64,000 bases of DNA from GCA-003244245 sp963823755 (GTDB taxonomy: Bacteria; Actinomycetota; Actinomycetes; Mycobacteriales; Pseudonocardiaceae), in the NCBI GenBank assembly GCA_963823755.1, contig CAWGMP010000005.1, positions 310,001 to 374,000 on the forward strand, in the 5' to 3' direction. The notes beneath the pieces were generated by a model that was not told where the DNA came from, did not search any database, and saw nothing but the letters and a program-made list of their open reading frames with translations. Every line of letters begins with the position of its first letter. Within the stretch, counting starts at the first letter, position 1. This document shows positions 19,199-28,028 of this stretch, one piece after another. Made by a program: the position numbers and the translations under genes.

Positions 19199-19437
19199 GG
19201 GGGGTCGTCGAAAGACTTCGGGACCCGGCGTAGGTGTTTGTTCATCGAACGCACCAGCAGGGCCACGGCCAGGAAGAACAGCAGCAGCACCACCAGAGCG
19301 ACCGGCGCGGCCTTGCCGAAGTCCTCGCCCTGCCCACCAGGATCCGGCTCTGGCGTAGGAGGCACAACCAGCCCGAACCCGGTTATCGCGGTAACGCCGG
19401 TGGGCGTCGAGAAGCCCGCAGGCAGCAGCAGGGTCAT
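19189..19437 (-). CDS. Small single-pass membrane protein (Rv1083-like)
   Basis: An 82-aa protein with one transmembrane helix (KAAPVALVVLLLFFLAVALL, about residues 42 to 61) and a basic C-terminal tail (NKHLRRVPKSFDDP). Its ATG overlaps the mca stop by 4 bp, so it is translated after mca. The same small protein follows mca in mycobacteria as I recall. Function unknown; the stop lies in the dispersed repeat. Confidence 0.8.
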   Translation of the reverse strand: MTLLLPAGFSTPTGVTAITGFGLVVPPTPEPDPGGQGEDFGKAAPVALVVLLLFFLAVALLVRSMNKHLRRVPKSFDDPPRE

Positions 19438-20324
19438 GCGTGCACTCGCTCCCGGACGCCGGAGAACAGGTCGTCTTCGGGCAGCGTGGTATCGACCAGC
19501 GAACGAGCCAGCTCGTACTCCTCAGTGGGCCACAGCTGCACCTGCAGTGCATGCGGTACCGCGAACCACCGGCTCGTCGGATCGATCTGGGTCGCATGCG
19601 CCCGCAACGCCTCGTCGCGCACCGGAAAGTACTCGCCACACTGCACCCGGGTGGTCACCCGGTCCAGGATGTCCGGCCCTGCCGGATCCCATTTCGCCAG
19701 CCACTCGCCGAAGGGCGACTCCGCCCCGGTCGCGAGCAGCGCGTCATGCATCAACTGCATCCGTTTACGGGAGAAGCCGTGCATGTAGTAGAGCTTCAGC
19801 GGTTGCCACGGCGGGCCCGCGCCGGGGAAACGCTCCGGGTCACCTGCGGCGTCGAACGCGACCACCGACACCTCGTGGCAACGGATGTGGTCCGGGTGCG
19901 GGTAGCCGCCCTTCTCGTCATAGGTCACCACCACGTGCGGCCGGAACTCGCGTATCAATCGGACCAGATCTCGGCTGGGACCCTCCAGCGGCACCACCGC
20001 GAAGCACCCGTCTGGCAGCGGCGGCTTCGGGTCCCCCTCGGGTAGCCCGGAATCGATGTAACCCAGCCAGCGGTGTTGCACACCCAGGATCTGGGCCGCG
20101 CGGGCCATCTCCTGACGGCGGACCGCGCTCATCTGCGCCGGATGCTCAACCAGGTCGGCCGGCTCGAACGACGGGTTCAGGATGCTCCCACGTTCCCCGC
20201 CGGTGCAGGTGACGACCATCACGTCGTGACCATCGGCGACGTACCGAGCCATCGTGGCGGCACCCTTGCTCGACTCGTCATCGGGATGCGCGTGCACCGC
20301 CATCATTCGCAGCTGCTCAGCCAT
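19434..20324 (-). CDS. mca: Mycothiol S-conjugate amidase
   Basis: Zinc hydrolase (296 aa) of the PIG-L/LmbE family that cleaves mycothiol S-conjugates to mercapturic acids for export. The zinc ligands are in HAHPDDE (residues 11 to 17) and in KGGYPHPDHIRCHE. The long C-terminal part (YYMHGFSRKRMQLMHDAL) separates Mca from the biosynthetic deacetylase MshB. ATG 20324 chosen; ATG 20333 is also in frame. It indicates a mycothiol-producing actinobacterium. Confidence 0.92.
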   Translation of the reverse strand: MAEQLRMMAVHAHPDDESSKGAATMARYVADGHDVMVVTCTGGERGSILNPSFEPADLVEHPAQMSAVRRQEMARAAQILGVQHRWLGYIDSGLPEGDPKPPLPDGCFAVVPLEGPSRDLVRLIREFRPHVVVTYDEKGGYPHPDHIRCHEVSVVAFDAAGDPERFPGAGPPWQPLKLYYMHGFSRKRMQLMHDALLATGAESPFGEWLAKWDPAGPDILDRVTTRVQCGEYFPVRDEALRAHATQIDPTSRWFAVPHALQVQLWPTEEYELARSLVDTTLPEDDLFSGVRERVHA

Positions 20325-20468
20325 CGACGCCAACTCATCCTTCCGCCGGAGACATTCACGAGGACCACGCGTGGGACCTCCTGGATGCGGACCCCACTAC
20401 GTGGACCATTGTTCCTGCCGGGCCGACAGATCCGTCGGGTAGGTGTCCCATCGAGGAGGTGCAACGCC

Positions 20469-20897
20469 GTGACCGCTGGTTGGCTTCCCGAAGGTCGCTA
20501 CGGACGGCGGGGGGTCGGTAGCCGCCGCTGGGCCATGGCTCTAGGGCTGACGCTCGCGACGCTCGCCGGCGTGGCGGTGGCGGTGGTCGGCTACCGCAAC
20601 CTCGGCACCACGCCGATACAGGGCGAGGCGGTGGGCTTCAGCCTGCTGCCCGGTAACGCAGTACAACTGCGACTCAACGTGATTCGGGACGACCCCTCGC
20701 ATCCTGCCGTGTGTATCGTCCGCGCCCGGTCCCGAGACGGCGAGGAGACCGGGCGCAGGGAGGTCTACGTCCCGCCGTCGGCTGGTCCGATTGTGCTGTC
20801 CACCGTGGTACACACGTCGCGGCCACCGGTCACCGCTGACGTCTACGGATGTTCGCTTCAGGTGCCCGCCTACCTAGTTCCAGCCCCGAAATACTGA
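20469..20897 (+). CDS. DUF4307 membrane protein
   Basis: A 142-aa protein with one N-terminal transmembrane helix (MALGLTLATLAGVAVAVVGY) and an extracytoplasmic beta-rich domain containing two conserved cysteines (HPAVCIVRARSRDG and DVYGCSLQVPAY). It corresponds to Rv1081c in the mycobacterial order, between mca and greA. GTG 20469 follows a strong GAGGAGG. Function unknown. Confidence 0.85.
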   Translation: MTAGWLPEGRYGRRGVGSRRWAMALGLTLATLAGVAVAVVGYRNLGTTPIQGEAVGFSLLPGNAVQLRLNVIRDDPSHPAVCIVRARSRDGEETGRREVYVPPSAGPIVLSTVVHTSRPPVTADVYGCSLQVPAYLVPAPKY

Positions 20898-20989
20898 CTC
20901 AAAAGCCCTGCTGAGCAGGCACAATCCGGACTCCATCACCCATAAGGCTGAGGCCGAGCCGGACACCTCGTGTTACCGTGGAGGACGCG

Positions 20990-21017
20990 CACGGCCCCGG
21001 GGCAGGGCCGTGTTTTT
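20990..21017 (+). terminator. Rho-independent terminator upstream of greA
   Basis: The stem CACGGCCC/GGGCCGTG with a 7-nt loop is followed directly by TTTTT. It lies 93 bp after the DUF4307 gene and 80 bp before greA, so it ends the upstream transcript or attenuates greA. Confidence 0.75.
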
Positions 21018-21097
21018 CCGTTCCGGCCGCTGGCAGCCCTGCCAGCGGCTCGGTTCGGTCCGCCCCGCGGTAGCGGATGCCGGATCAAGGAGGAGTG

Positions 21098-21592
21098 ATG
21101 ACTGTGAGCGAGACCCAGGTAGCCTGGTTGACCCAGGAATCCTATGACCGGCTCAAGCAGGAGCTCGACGAGCTGGTCGGGAACCGCCCAGTCATTGCCG
21201 CGAAGATCAACGACGCCCGCGAGGAGGGCGATCTCAAGGAGAACGGCGGTTATCACGCCGCGCGCGAGGAGCAGGCCCAGCTCGAGGCACGGATCCGCCA
21301 ACTTCAGGAGCTGCTGCGAGTCGCCAAGGTCGGCGAGGCCTTCGCCGAGGCCGGGATCGCCGGGCCCGGAATGGTCGTCACGGTGCGTTATGAGAACGAC
21401 GACGAAACCGAGACCTTCCTGCTCGGCTCGCTGGAGGAAGGCGCACACGGCGACCTGGAGGTCTACTCACCTAACTCCCCGCTGGGCAAGGCGATCATCG
21501 GCGCCCGCGAGGGCGAGGACCGCCATTACGAGCTGCCCAATGGCGGATTGATGACCGTCGCCGTCGTCAAGGCTGAACCCTTTCGGGGCTGA
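21098..21592 (+). CDS. greA: Transcription elongation factor GreA
   Basis: A 164-aa factor that stimulates transcript cleavage by stalled RNA polymerase. Residues 1 to 75 form the antiparallel coiled coil, with the acidic tip in REEGDLKENGGYHAA (residues 41 to 55). The C-terminal FKBP-like domain ends ELPNGGLMTVAVV. Start ATG 21098 with AAGGAGG at the ideal distance. Confidence 0.96.
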   Translation: MTVSETQVAWLTQESYDRLKQELDELVGNRPVIAAKINDAREEGDLKENGGYHAAREEQAQLEARIRQLQELLRVAKVGEAFAEAGIAGPGMVVTVRYENDDETETFLLGSLEEGAHGDLEVYSPNSPLGKAIIGAREGEDRHYELPNGGLMTVAVVKAEPFRG

Positions 21593-21831
21593 CACCTCCC
21601 CGCAGGGCCAGAAACCGGCCGCCCGCACTCAGACCGTGCCGGATGAGTGCACCGCACGACGCAATGCGGTGTCTCTTAAGGCAGCTCTGATCTTTTCGAC
21701 CTCGACCAGCTCCAGGTCAGCGACGATCCCGCTAGCCCCTGTGAGTGCCCTATCGCCAACGGTGTGACAGCGGCGTGACAGCTACCCGGAGCGCGGTGCG
21801 GGTAAGGTCGAGGTGAGCCTGAGGAGGTGGG

Positions 21832-22092
21832 ATGACCCGCCGCTGGATGCCGGTCGTGGTCACGGCTGGGGTGGCCGCGTTGCTTGCCGGCGCCGCTGTC
21901 TTCACGGCCGATCGAGCGGGCTGCGCCGAACCGGGTAGCTACGTGCAGGTGCCTGGTGGTGTGCAGCTCATCGGGGGATGCCTCAACAGCGCCGACCTAC
22001 CGGTGGCTCCCCCGTCGCCCAAACAGCTCCCGCCGTCGCCGGTGAAAATATTAGGTGACGGAACAGCCAGGGTGGCTGAAAGCGCTGGATGA
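21832..22092 (+). CDS. Small exported or membrane-anchored protein
   Basis: An 86-aa protein with an Arg-rich start, a hydrophobic helix (MPVVVTAGVAALLAGAAVFT) and an extracytoplasmic Pro-rich tail containing two cysteines (RAGCAEPG, IGGCLNS). ATG 21832 follows GAGGAGGTGGG. It is convergent with metB. I do not recognise the family. The preceding 239 bp (21593 to 21831) contain no gene I can support. Confidence 0.6.
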   Translation: MTRRWMPVVVTAGVAALLAGAAVFTADRAGCAEPGSYVQVPGGVQLIGGCLNSADLPVAPPSPKQLPPSPVKILGDGTARVAESAG

Positions 22093-22117
22093 CTGGGACA
22101 GCGGATGGAATGGCGCG

Positions 22118-23254
22118 CTATTCGAGCGCGGCAAGGATGTCGTCGATGAGGTCCTCAGCGTCCTCGATACCTACCGACAGCCGGATCAGCTCCGCAGGCA
22201 CCTCCAGCTGCGTTCCCGTGGTGGAGGCATGCGTCATGCGTCCGGGGTGCTCGATGAGCGACTCCACCCCACCCAGCGACTCGGCCAAGGTGAACACCCG
22301 GGTCCGGGAACACACCGCCAATGCCACCGCAGCGCCCCCCCGGACGGTGAATGAGACCATCCCACCGAATCTGCGCATCTGCTTGGTGGCCACCTCGTGG
22401 CCGGGATGGGTATCCAAGCCGGGGTAACGGACGCCGGTGACCGCTGGGTGCGCCTGCAGCACCGCAGCAACCCGCTCGGCGTTGTCGCAGTGGCGCTCCA
22501 TGCGCACCGCCAGTGTCTTGATCCCGCGCAGGGTCAGCCAGGCGTCAAACGGCCCGGGCACCGCACCTGCGCCGTTCTGCAGGAAGGCCACCTGCTCGTC
22601 CAACTCGGCGTCATCGGTGATCAGCGCTCCCCCGATGACATCGGAGTGCCCACCGAGGTATTTGGTGGTCGAGTGCAGCGCCACGTCCGCGCCGAGCCTG
22701 AGGGGGGTCTGCAAGTAAGGGGTGGCGAACGTGTTGTCCACCACTAGCCGGGCCCCGGCGTCGTGTGCGATACCTGCCAGCCCCGCGATGTCAGCGATGG
22801 TGAGCAGCGGGTTGGTGGGCGTTTCGCACCAGACCAGCCGGGTGGTGGGACGCATCGCGGCCCGGACAGCATCGAGATCGGACTGCGCGACGGCGGTGTG
22901 CTCGATCCCCCAGTGCCGGAACACCTTGTCGATCAGCCGGAACGTGCCACCGTAGGCGTCGTCGGGGATGACGACGTGATCACCCGGCCGGCAGGTGGCG
23001 CGCAGCAGCACGTCGCTGGCCGCCATGCCAGACGCGAAGGCCCGTCCATGGCGCCCGTTCTCCAGCGCGGCCAGACAGGCCTCCAGCGCGGTGCGGGTGG
23101 GATTGCCGGTGCGGGCGTACTCGTACCCGTCACGCAACCCGCCCACACCATCCTGGGCGAAGGTGGATGTGGCGTGGATCGGCACGACCACCGAACCGGT
23201 CTGCGGATCCGGGTCCTGCCCAGCATGGATCGCGCGGGTGGCGAAACCTGTCAC
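22118..23254 (-). CDS. metB: Cystathionine gamma-synthase
   Basis: PLP enzyme (378 aa) that joins an activated homoserine to cysteine, or in reverse transsulfuration acts on cystathionine. It has the Cys/Met-metabolism signature HSTTKYLGGHSD with the Schiff-base lysine near residue 198, the YEYARTGNPTRTALE and FASGMAAS blocks, and the C-terminal SLGGVESLIEHPG. Start GTG 23254. It lies 105 bp downstream of cbs on the same strand, a transsulfuration pair. Gamma-lyase activity cannot be excluded from sequence alone. Confidence 0.92.
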   Translation of the reverse strand: MTGFATRAIHAGQDPDPQTGSVVVPIHATSTFAQDGVGGLRDGYEYARTGNPTRTALEACLAALENGRHGRAFASGMAASDVLLRATCRPGDHVVIPDDAYGGTFRLIDKVFRHWGIEHTAVAQSDLDAVRAAMRPTTRLVWCETPTNPLLTIADIAGLAGIAHDAGARLVVDNTFATPYLQTPLRLGADVALHSTTKYLGGHSDVIGGALITDDAELDEQVAFLQNGAGAVPGPFDAWLTLRGIKTLAVRMERHCDNAERVAAVLQAHPAVTGVRYPGLDTHPGHEVATKQMRRFGGMVSFTVRGGAAVALAVCSRTRVFTLAESLGGVESLIEHPGRMTHASTTGTQLEVPAELIRLSVGIEDAEDLIDDILAALE

Positions 23255-23359
23255 TCCACCAGCCTACTGTGGTCGGTGATCGCTGCGATCTTCGGTTGCG
23301 CCGCCGACCGGAACGACCGTTCCCGATGGTCTTCTCTAGCGGATCCGCTCGATCTGTCC

Positions 23360-24730
23360 TCAGCCCCCGGCCAAGAACCCCAGCACGTCTTGACGGGTGA
23401 CCACCCCTGCCGGTTTGCCATCGATCAGGACCATGGCGCCGTCTGCGTCGGCCAGTGCCTGCATCAAGGACCCGATCGACTCTCCCCCGCCGATCGTCGG
23501 TAACGGAGCGGCCATGTGCGCCTCGATCCGGTCGGCGAGTTGCGCAGCACCGGCGAACAAGGCTTGCAGCAGGGTGCGCTCACTGACCGCGCCGATCACC
23601 TCGGCCGCCATCACCGGCGGCTCGGCGGCGACCACGGGTAGCTGCGAGACCCCGAACTCGCGCAGAATCATCACGGCCTCGGCCACCGTCTCGTTCGGAT
23701 GGGTGTGCACCAACTTGGGCAAGGCGCCATCCTTGCCGACCAGCACATCGGCAACCGTCGCTCCGGAGGAGTCCGGGGGCAGGAAACCGTAGGTAGCCAT
23801 CCAGGCGTCGTTGAAGACCTTGCCCAGATAGCCGCGGCCGCCGTCGGGCAGCAACACCACGATCACCGAGTCGGAGTCGACCCGGCCTGCCACCCGTAGC
23901 GCACCCACCACAGCCATCCCACCGGATCCCCCCAGCAGCAATCCCTCCTCCCGGGCCAGCCGCCGGGTCATCGTGAAGGAGTCGGTATCCGAGACAGGGA
24001 CGACCTCGTCGCAGAGCTCCTGGTCATAAGCGCGGGGCCAGAAGTCCTCCCCGACGCCTTCCACCAGGTAGGGCCGGCCGCTGCCGCCGGAGTACACCGA
24101 GCCCTCCGGATCGATCCCGACGATCCGCACCCGGCCGTCGCTGACCTCCTTGAGGTAGCGCCCAGTCCCGGAGATCGTCCCACCGGTGCCGATGCCGGCC
24201 ACGAAGTGTGTGATCCGCCCCTGGGTTTGCGCCCACAACTCCGGCCCGGTGCTGTGATAATGGCTGGCCGGGTTCTCCGGATTGGAGTACTGGTCGGGCT
24301 TCCACGCCCCGTCGATCTCCTTGACCAGCCGGTCGGACACCGCGTAATACGAGTCCGGATGATCGACGGCGACCGCGGTAGGGCACACGACGACGTCGGC
24401 ACCGTAGGCCTTGAGCACGTCGCGTTTGTCCTGCCCGACCTTGTCGGGGCAGACGAAAAGGCAGCGATACCCCCTACGCTGGGCAACGATCGCCAGCCCG
24501 ACGCCGGTATTTCCTGACGTCGGCTCCACGATGGTGCCACCCGGCTGGAGCGCACCGGACCGCTCCGCCGCCTCGATCATCCGCAGCGCGATCCGATCTT
24601 TGACGCTGCCGCCCGGGTTGAGATATTCCACCTTCGCCAAGACCAGCGGCGCGACATCCCGGGCGACGGCGTTCAACCGCACCAGCGGGGTATTGCCGAC
24701 CAGATCCATGATGTGCTCGGCGTAGTGCAC
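23360..24730 (-). CDS. cbs: Cystathionine beta-synthase
   Basis: A 456-aa PLP enzyme condensing serine with homocysteine. The catalytic domain shows NPGGSVKDRIALRM (PLP lysine K44), EPTSGNTGVGLA and GTGGTISGTGRYLKE. The C-terminal 130 residues contain two CBS motifs (VLVGKDGALPKLVHTHPNET, GAVSERTLLQALF), and the protein lacks an N-terminal heme region. GTG 24730 follows CAGGAG. Divergent from the SGNH hydrolase gene. Confidence 0.93.
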   Translation of the reverse strand: MHYAEHIMDLVGNTPLVRLNAVARDVAPLVLAKVEYLNPGGSVKDRIALRMIEAAERSGALQPGGTIVEPTSGNTGVGLAIVAQRRGYRCLFVCPDKVGQDKRDVLKAYGADVVVCPTAVAVDHPDSYYAVSDRLVKEIDGAWKPDQYSNPENPASHYHSTGPELWAQTQGRITHFVAGIGTGGTISGTGRYLKEVSDGRVRIVGIDPEGSVYSGGSGRPYLVEGVGEDFWPRAYDQELCDEVVPVSDTDSFTMTRRLAREEGLLLGGSGGMAVVGALRVAGRVDSDSVIVVLLPDGGRGYLGKVFNDAWMATYGFLPPDSSGATVADVLVGKDGALPKLVHTHPNETVAEAVMILREFGVSQLPVVAAEPPVMAAEVIGAVSERTLLQALFAGAAQLADRIEAHMAAPLPTIGGGESIGSLMQALADADGAMVLIDGKPAGVVTRQDVLGFLAGG

Positions 24731-24864
24731 CGGGGTCTCCTGGCGGGGTGGGGAGGATCACGCTCGCGCACAGCCGAGCTTCAGACGTATACCAGAACCT
24801 TCAGGCGTATATCAGAGAGAGTATGAGGCACTCTGCGCAGCGCGGCGTCGAGGAGGTCGAAGCA

Positions 24865-25812
24865 GTGCAACCTCTGTTAAGAACGACGGCCGTCGTGGTC
24901 GGTGCTACCGGCGCGACGGTCGGTGCTGCCTACGGGGTGCTCAGCCAGCAGGGACGGCGGGCTCGCCGCGACATCAGGATCCCGGGCTGGTTGCCCCTCC
25001 GCGCGGATGGGGTATACCTGCCGGACGACACCGGCCCGTACTCGCCGACACCTCCTGCCGAGGATATGCATCGGATCGCAGTGCTACGTCTGATGATTCT
25101 GGGCGATTCCACGGCGGCTGGACTCGGCGTCGATCGACCCGAGCAACTGCCCGGGGTGATACTGGCCCGCGGACTGGCGAAGGAGACCGGTCGCGCCGTT
25201 CAGCTGGACACCCTGGCGATCTGCGGATGCACGAGCCGCCGGCTGGATGGTCAGGTCGACGCCGCCCTGATCGAGCCGCCGCACGTGACGCTGATCATGA
25301 TCGGCGCCAATGACGTGACTCGGCGGATCCCGCCGTGGGAGTCCGCGAGGCTGCTCGGTGAGACGGTATCGAGGCTGCGGGCAGCGGGGACGACCGTGGT
25401 CGTCGGCACCTGCCCGGATCTCGGCACGATCCGTCCGATCCCGCAACCGTTGCGAGCCATTGCCCACAGGTCCAGCCTGGCACTCGCCCGCCTTCAGCGC
25501 GACGCGGTGAGCCGGGCAGGCGGCGTACCGGTACCGCTCGCCGCACTGCTTGCCCGGGACTTCCGCAGCCAACCCGATGTCCTGTTCAGCCGGGACGGCT
25601 ACCACCCTTCGAACGCCGGGTACGAGGCCGCCTGCGTGGTGCTGCTGCCCGCGCTGTGCGCGGCACTCCTCGGGATAGAACCCCCGAAGGCAATCCGGGC
25701 CCGCCGGTCCGTGGTGGACCGGCGGGCCCGGCTCACGGGGAGGGCTACTCGCCTTGGAAGTAGGACAGCAGTCGCAGGATCTCCAGGTACAGCCACACCA
25801 GGGTCACTGTGA
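24865..25812 (+). CDS. SGNH/GDSL-type esterase, N-terminally anchored
   Basis: A 315-aa hydrolase. A hydrophobic N-terminal helix (TTAVVVGATGATVGAAYGVL) anchors or exports it. The catalytic blocks are GDST (S82), the oxyanion GAND (N149) and DGYHP (D244, H247). A homologue (Rv1075c) lies near cbs in mycobacteria. GTG 24865 chosen for its GAGGAGG site; ATG 24823 is an upstream option. Oddly, the last 39 codons run through a 16-bp perfect hairpin (25695 to 25731), and the 3' end overlaps the convergent Bax1-like gene by 68 bp. The C-terminus may be an extension caused by an indel near 25680. Confidence 0.85.
   Translation: MQPLLRTTAVVVGATGATVGAAYGVLSQQGRRARRDIRIPGWLPLRADGVYLPDDTGPYSPTPPAEDMHRIAVLRLMILGDSTAAGLGVDRPEQLPGVILARGLAKETGRAVQLDTLAICGCTSRRLDGQVDAALIEPPHVTLIMIGANDVTRRIPPWESARLLGETVSRLRAAGTTVVVGTCPDLGTIRPIPQPLRAIAHRSSLALARLQRDAVSRAGGVPVPLAALLARDFRSQPDVLFSRDGYHPSNAGYEAACVVLLPALCAALLGIEPPKAIRARRSVVDRRARLTGRATRLGSRTAVAGSPGTATPGSL
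25695..25731. terminator. Strong bidirectional hairpin between convergent genes
   Basis: A 16-bp perfect GC-rich stem (arms beginning CCGGGCCC and ending GGGCCCGG) around a 5-nt loop. It sits where the SGNH hydrolase and Bax1-like genes converge but falls inside the annotated 3' end of the former. Confidence 0.7.
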
Positions 25813-26545
25813 GACCGAAGGCGATGTACCAGGCGGTCTTCTCCGGTGCACCGGCCCTGATCGCCTCGTCGGCGGCGTCGAAGTCGAGCAGGAGGCTGAA
25901 CGCCGCGATCCCGATGACGACGAGACTGAAAACGATCGCCAGCGGACCGCCGTCTCGCAGACCGAGACCACCGGGGATGAAGAAGTTGGCGATGAGATTC
26001 ACCAGCATCAGACCGACGACCCCGATCAGGGCGCCGGTGATCCACTTGGTGAATCGCGGGGTGACCTTCACCGCCCCGGTCTTGTAAACCACCAGCATCC
26101 CGGCGAACACCAGCACTGTGCCGGTGATCGCCTCCAGCACGAGGGAACCACTACCGGTGAGGCGTTCGACCGTCCTACCGATCACACCGCTGATCCCACC
26201 GAGGAAGACACCCTCGACAGCGGCGTAAGCCAGGATCAGCGGCGGGCTGACCACCTTCTTGAAGATGACCACCAGCGCAAGGACGAAGCCGATCAGCGCC
26301 GCTGGAAGGGCCAGTGCCCACAATCCGCTGAAGTAGGTGACCGCCCCAGTGGCTATCAGCACTGCCAGGGTGATGCCGGTCTTGGTGACCACGTCATCGA
26401 CGGTCATCGGTCGGCTCGTGGTCGGAAGAGCGCCGCCATAACCTGGTCGAGCGCCCGGGAAGCTTGCGGGGGCCGAGTTGAAGCCCGCGTAACCGCCACC
26501 TCCCACCGGAAGATTGCGGAATGCAGGGTTGCTGGTGGAGCGCAC
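25745..26545 (-). CDS. Bax inhibitor-1/YccA family membrane protein
   Basis: A 266-aa polytopic protein with about seven transmembrane segments after a Gly/Ala/Pro-rich cytosolic N-terminus. The family C-terminus is recognisable (LLLDFDAADEAIRAGAPEKT followed by AWYIAFGLTVTLVWLYLEIL), including the acidic residues linked to proton-sensitive calcium leak in bacterial homologues. GTG 26545 has AGGAGGAA at a good distance. The transport role is inferred from family knowledge. Confidence 0.88.
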   Translation of the reverse strand: MRSTSNPAFRNLPVGGGGYAGFNSAPASFPGARPGYGGALPTTSRPMTVDDVVTKTGITLAVLIATGAVTYFSGLWALALPAALIGFVLALVVIFKKVVSPPLILAYAAVEGVFLGGISGVIGRTVERLTGSGSLVLEAITGTVLVFAGMLVVYKTGAVKVTPRFTKWITGALIGVVGLMLVNLIANFFIPGGLGLRDGGPLAIVFSLVVIGIAAFSLLLDFDAADEAIRAGAPEKTAWYIAFGLTVTLVWLYLEILRLLSYFQGE

Positions 26546-26730
26546 CGTGTTCCTCCTGGTGGGACATTGCAGGCTGTCACCGGGTTCAACGCGCGTGGGG
26601 CGAATCCGGTTCCCGCGCGGTGAAACGGACTTTACCCCCACCCGGTGAGGTCGCAGCGAGCGAGCGAGCACCCTTGGCGTTACTGTGCGCGAAAGAAGCG
26701 CCTGGGCCCGGAACCGTGCGGAGGTGGGGG

Positions 26731-26868
26731 ATGGACTGGTGGGGCTGGGTGATCGTCGCGCTTGCCATCATTGCGGCGTTGACTGTGCTTGCTGTCGTGG
26801 TCCAGCGCAGGAGGCGGCGCGGCGGTGTGATCGGGCTTGGCGATCCCGGCCGAGGTGACCCACGGTGA
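26731..26868 (+). CDS. 45-aa single-pass membrane peptide
   Basis: One transmembrane helix (WGWVIVALAIIAALTVLAVV) followed by a cluster of arginines, so the C-terminus is cytoplasmic. The ribosome-binding site GGAGGTGGG precedes ATG 26731, and its TGA overlaps the GTG of the next gene by 4 bp. It is the first gene of a three-gene operon with two PRC-barrel proteins. Function unknown. Confidence 0.7.
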   Translation: MDWWGWVIVALAIIAALTVLAVVVQRRRRRGGVIGLGDPGRGDPR

Positions 26869-27452
26869 CTACACCGACGCCCACGTTGCTGCTGCGAGCC
26901 AGTGAGTTGGCGGGCCGTCCGGTGGTCACCCTGGGCGGCGAACTGGTCGCCGAGATCAAGGACATCGTCTTCGAACGCACCGGTGGTCGGATCGCCGGTT
27001 TCACCCTGCGCAATCCGGGGCTGTTCAGCCGGTCCCGTAAGGATTCGCTGCCCTGGGCCAGCGTGCACGGGGTAGGCCGGGACGCGGTGATGGTGCCTGA
27101 CGAGACCGTGCTGATCGCAGCCAAGGATCTCGCGCCCCGCAAGCAAGCACGCAAAGCAGACGTGTTGGAAGATCGGGTACTCACCGACAACGGGCGGGAT
27201 CTCGGGCGCGTGGTGGACGTCGTGCTGCACGGCGGAGCCAGCCTGGACGTGGTGGGCTACGAGGTGGAAGCCAGCGAGGCGCTAGGCACGGCGGGACGGC
27301 GGGTGCTCATCCCCCTGCCCGACACCATGGCGGTCTCCGGCGAGAACCTCATCGTTCCCGCGGCCGCCACCGAGTTCGTCTCCGAGGATCTCGCCGGGTT
27401 CGGTGCCGCTGTGGACGCCTTCCGGGCCCGGTTACGCGAGGGGACCAGCTGA
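26865..27452 (+). CDS. PRC-barrel domain protein 1
   Basis: A 195-aa soluble protein with two PRC-barrel modules, the first around residues 8 to 80 (ASELAGRPVVTLGGELVAEI) and the second around 95 to 170 (VLTDNGRDLGRVVDVVLHGG). PRC barrels often mediate protein or RNA contacts; in actinobacteria such pairs are uncharacterised. GTG 26865 is coupled to the preceding membrane peptide, and its stop overlaps the start of the next PRC gene by one base. Confidence 0.8.
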   Translation: MTTPTPTLLLRASELAGRPVVTLGGELVAEIKDIVFERTGGRIAGFTLRNPGLFSRSRKDSLPWASVHGVGRDAVMVPDETVLIAAKDLAPRKQARKADVLEDRVLTDNGRDLGRVVDVVLHGGASLDVVGYEVEASEALGTAGRRVLIPLPDTMAVSGENLIVPAAATEFVSEDLAGFGAAVDAFRARLREGTS

Positions 27453-27886
27453 TGCTGTTCAGCCAGGCACGCAAGCGCGATGTGGTGAGCACCGCCACTG
27501 CAACCCGGGTGGCCAGGGTGGACGGCTTCGTCGTACTGCCCGGCCCGGCCAGAGTGGCATTGCTGCGATTGGGCAAAGTCAGCGGGACCGGCACCCTGCT
27601 CGCCTGGGACGACGTGCAGGGCTTCGGGCCCGACGCGGTGACGGTCGCCACCGACGCCGTGATCCGGCCGGCCCGCGACGACGTGGAACAGCGGGCCGAG
27701 GACAACGCCCTGGAAATCCTGGGCAAACGGGTACTCACCGAGCGGGGTATGGAGCTCGGCACGGTCACCGATGTCGACTTCGATCCAGAGACGGGTGCGG
27801 TCACCACGTTGCTCACCAAGATCGAGACCATCGCCGGGCAGCGGCTGATCGGTCTGGGCGGCTACGCGGTCGTCGTGTCGGCTTAG
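27452..27886 (+). CDS. PRC-barrel domain protein 2
   Basis: A 144-aa protein with a PRC-like fold. Its C-terminal half (KRVLTERGMELGTVTDVDFD, PETGAVTTLLTKIE) repeats the pattern of the upstream protein. Start ATG 27452 shares a base with the previous TGA. The three genes 26731 to 27886 form one operon ending at the hairpin at 27905. Confidence 0.78.
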   Translation: MLFSQARKRDVVSTATATRVARVDGFVVLPGPARVALLRLGKVSGTGTLLAWDDVQGFGPDAVTVATDAVIRPARDDVEQRAEDNALEILGKRVLTERGMELGTVTDVDFDPETGAVTTLLTKIETIAGQRLIGLGGYAVVVSA

Positions 27887-27904
27887 CCCGGGTATCCAAC
27901 CGAT

Positions 27905-27943
27905 GTGCGGGCGGCCGCCCACCCCCCACGCGGCCGCCCGCAC
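27905..27943 (+). terminator. Terminator hairpin after the PRC-barrel operon
   Basis: A 14-bp perfect stem (GTGCGGGCGGCCGC/GCGGCCGCCCGCAC) with an 11-nt loop, 19 bp after the last PRC gene. It also marks the end of the left core block. Confidence 0.7.
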
Positions 27944-28028
27944 GTCTCCGCCCGTTTGGGCTAAGTAAGCATCCCAGCAGAGTGGGCGCTCGCGCAAGTA
28001 ACTCTGCACGTGCAGATGGCGGTTTGCG

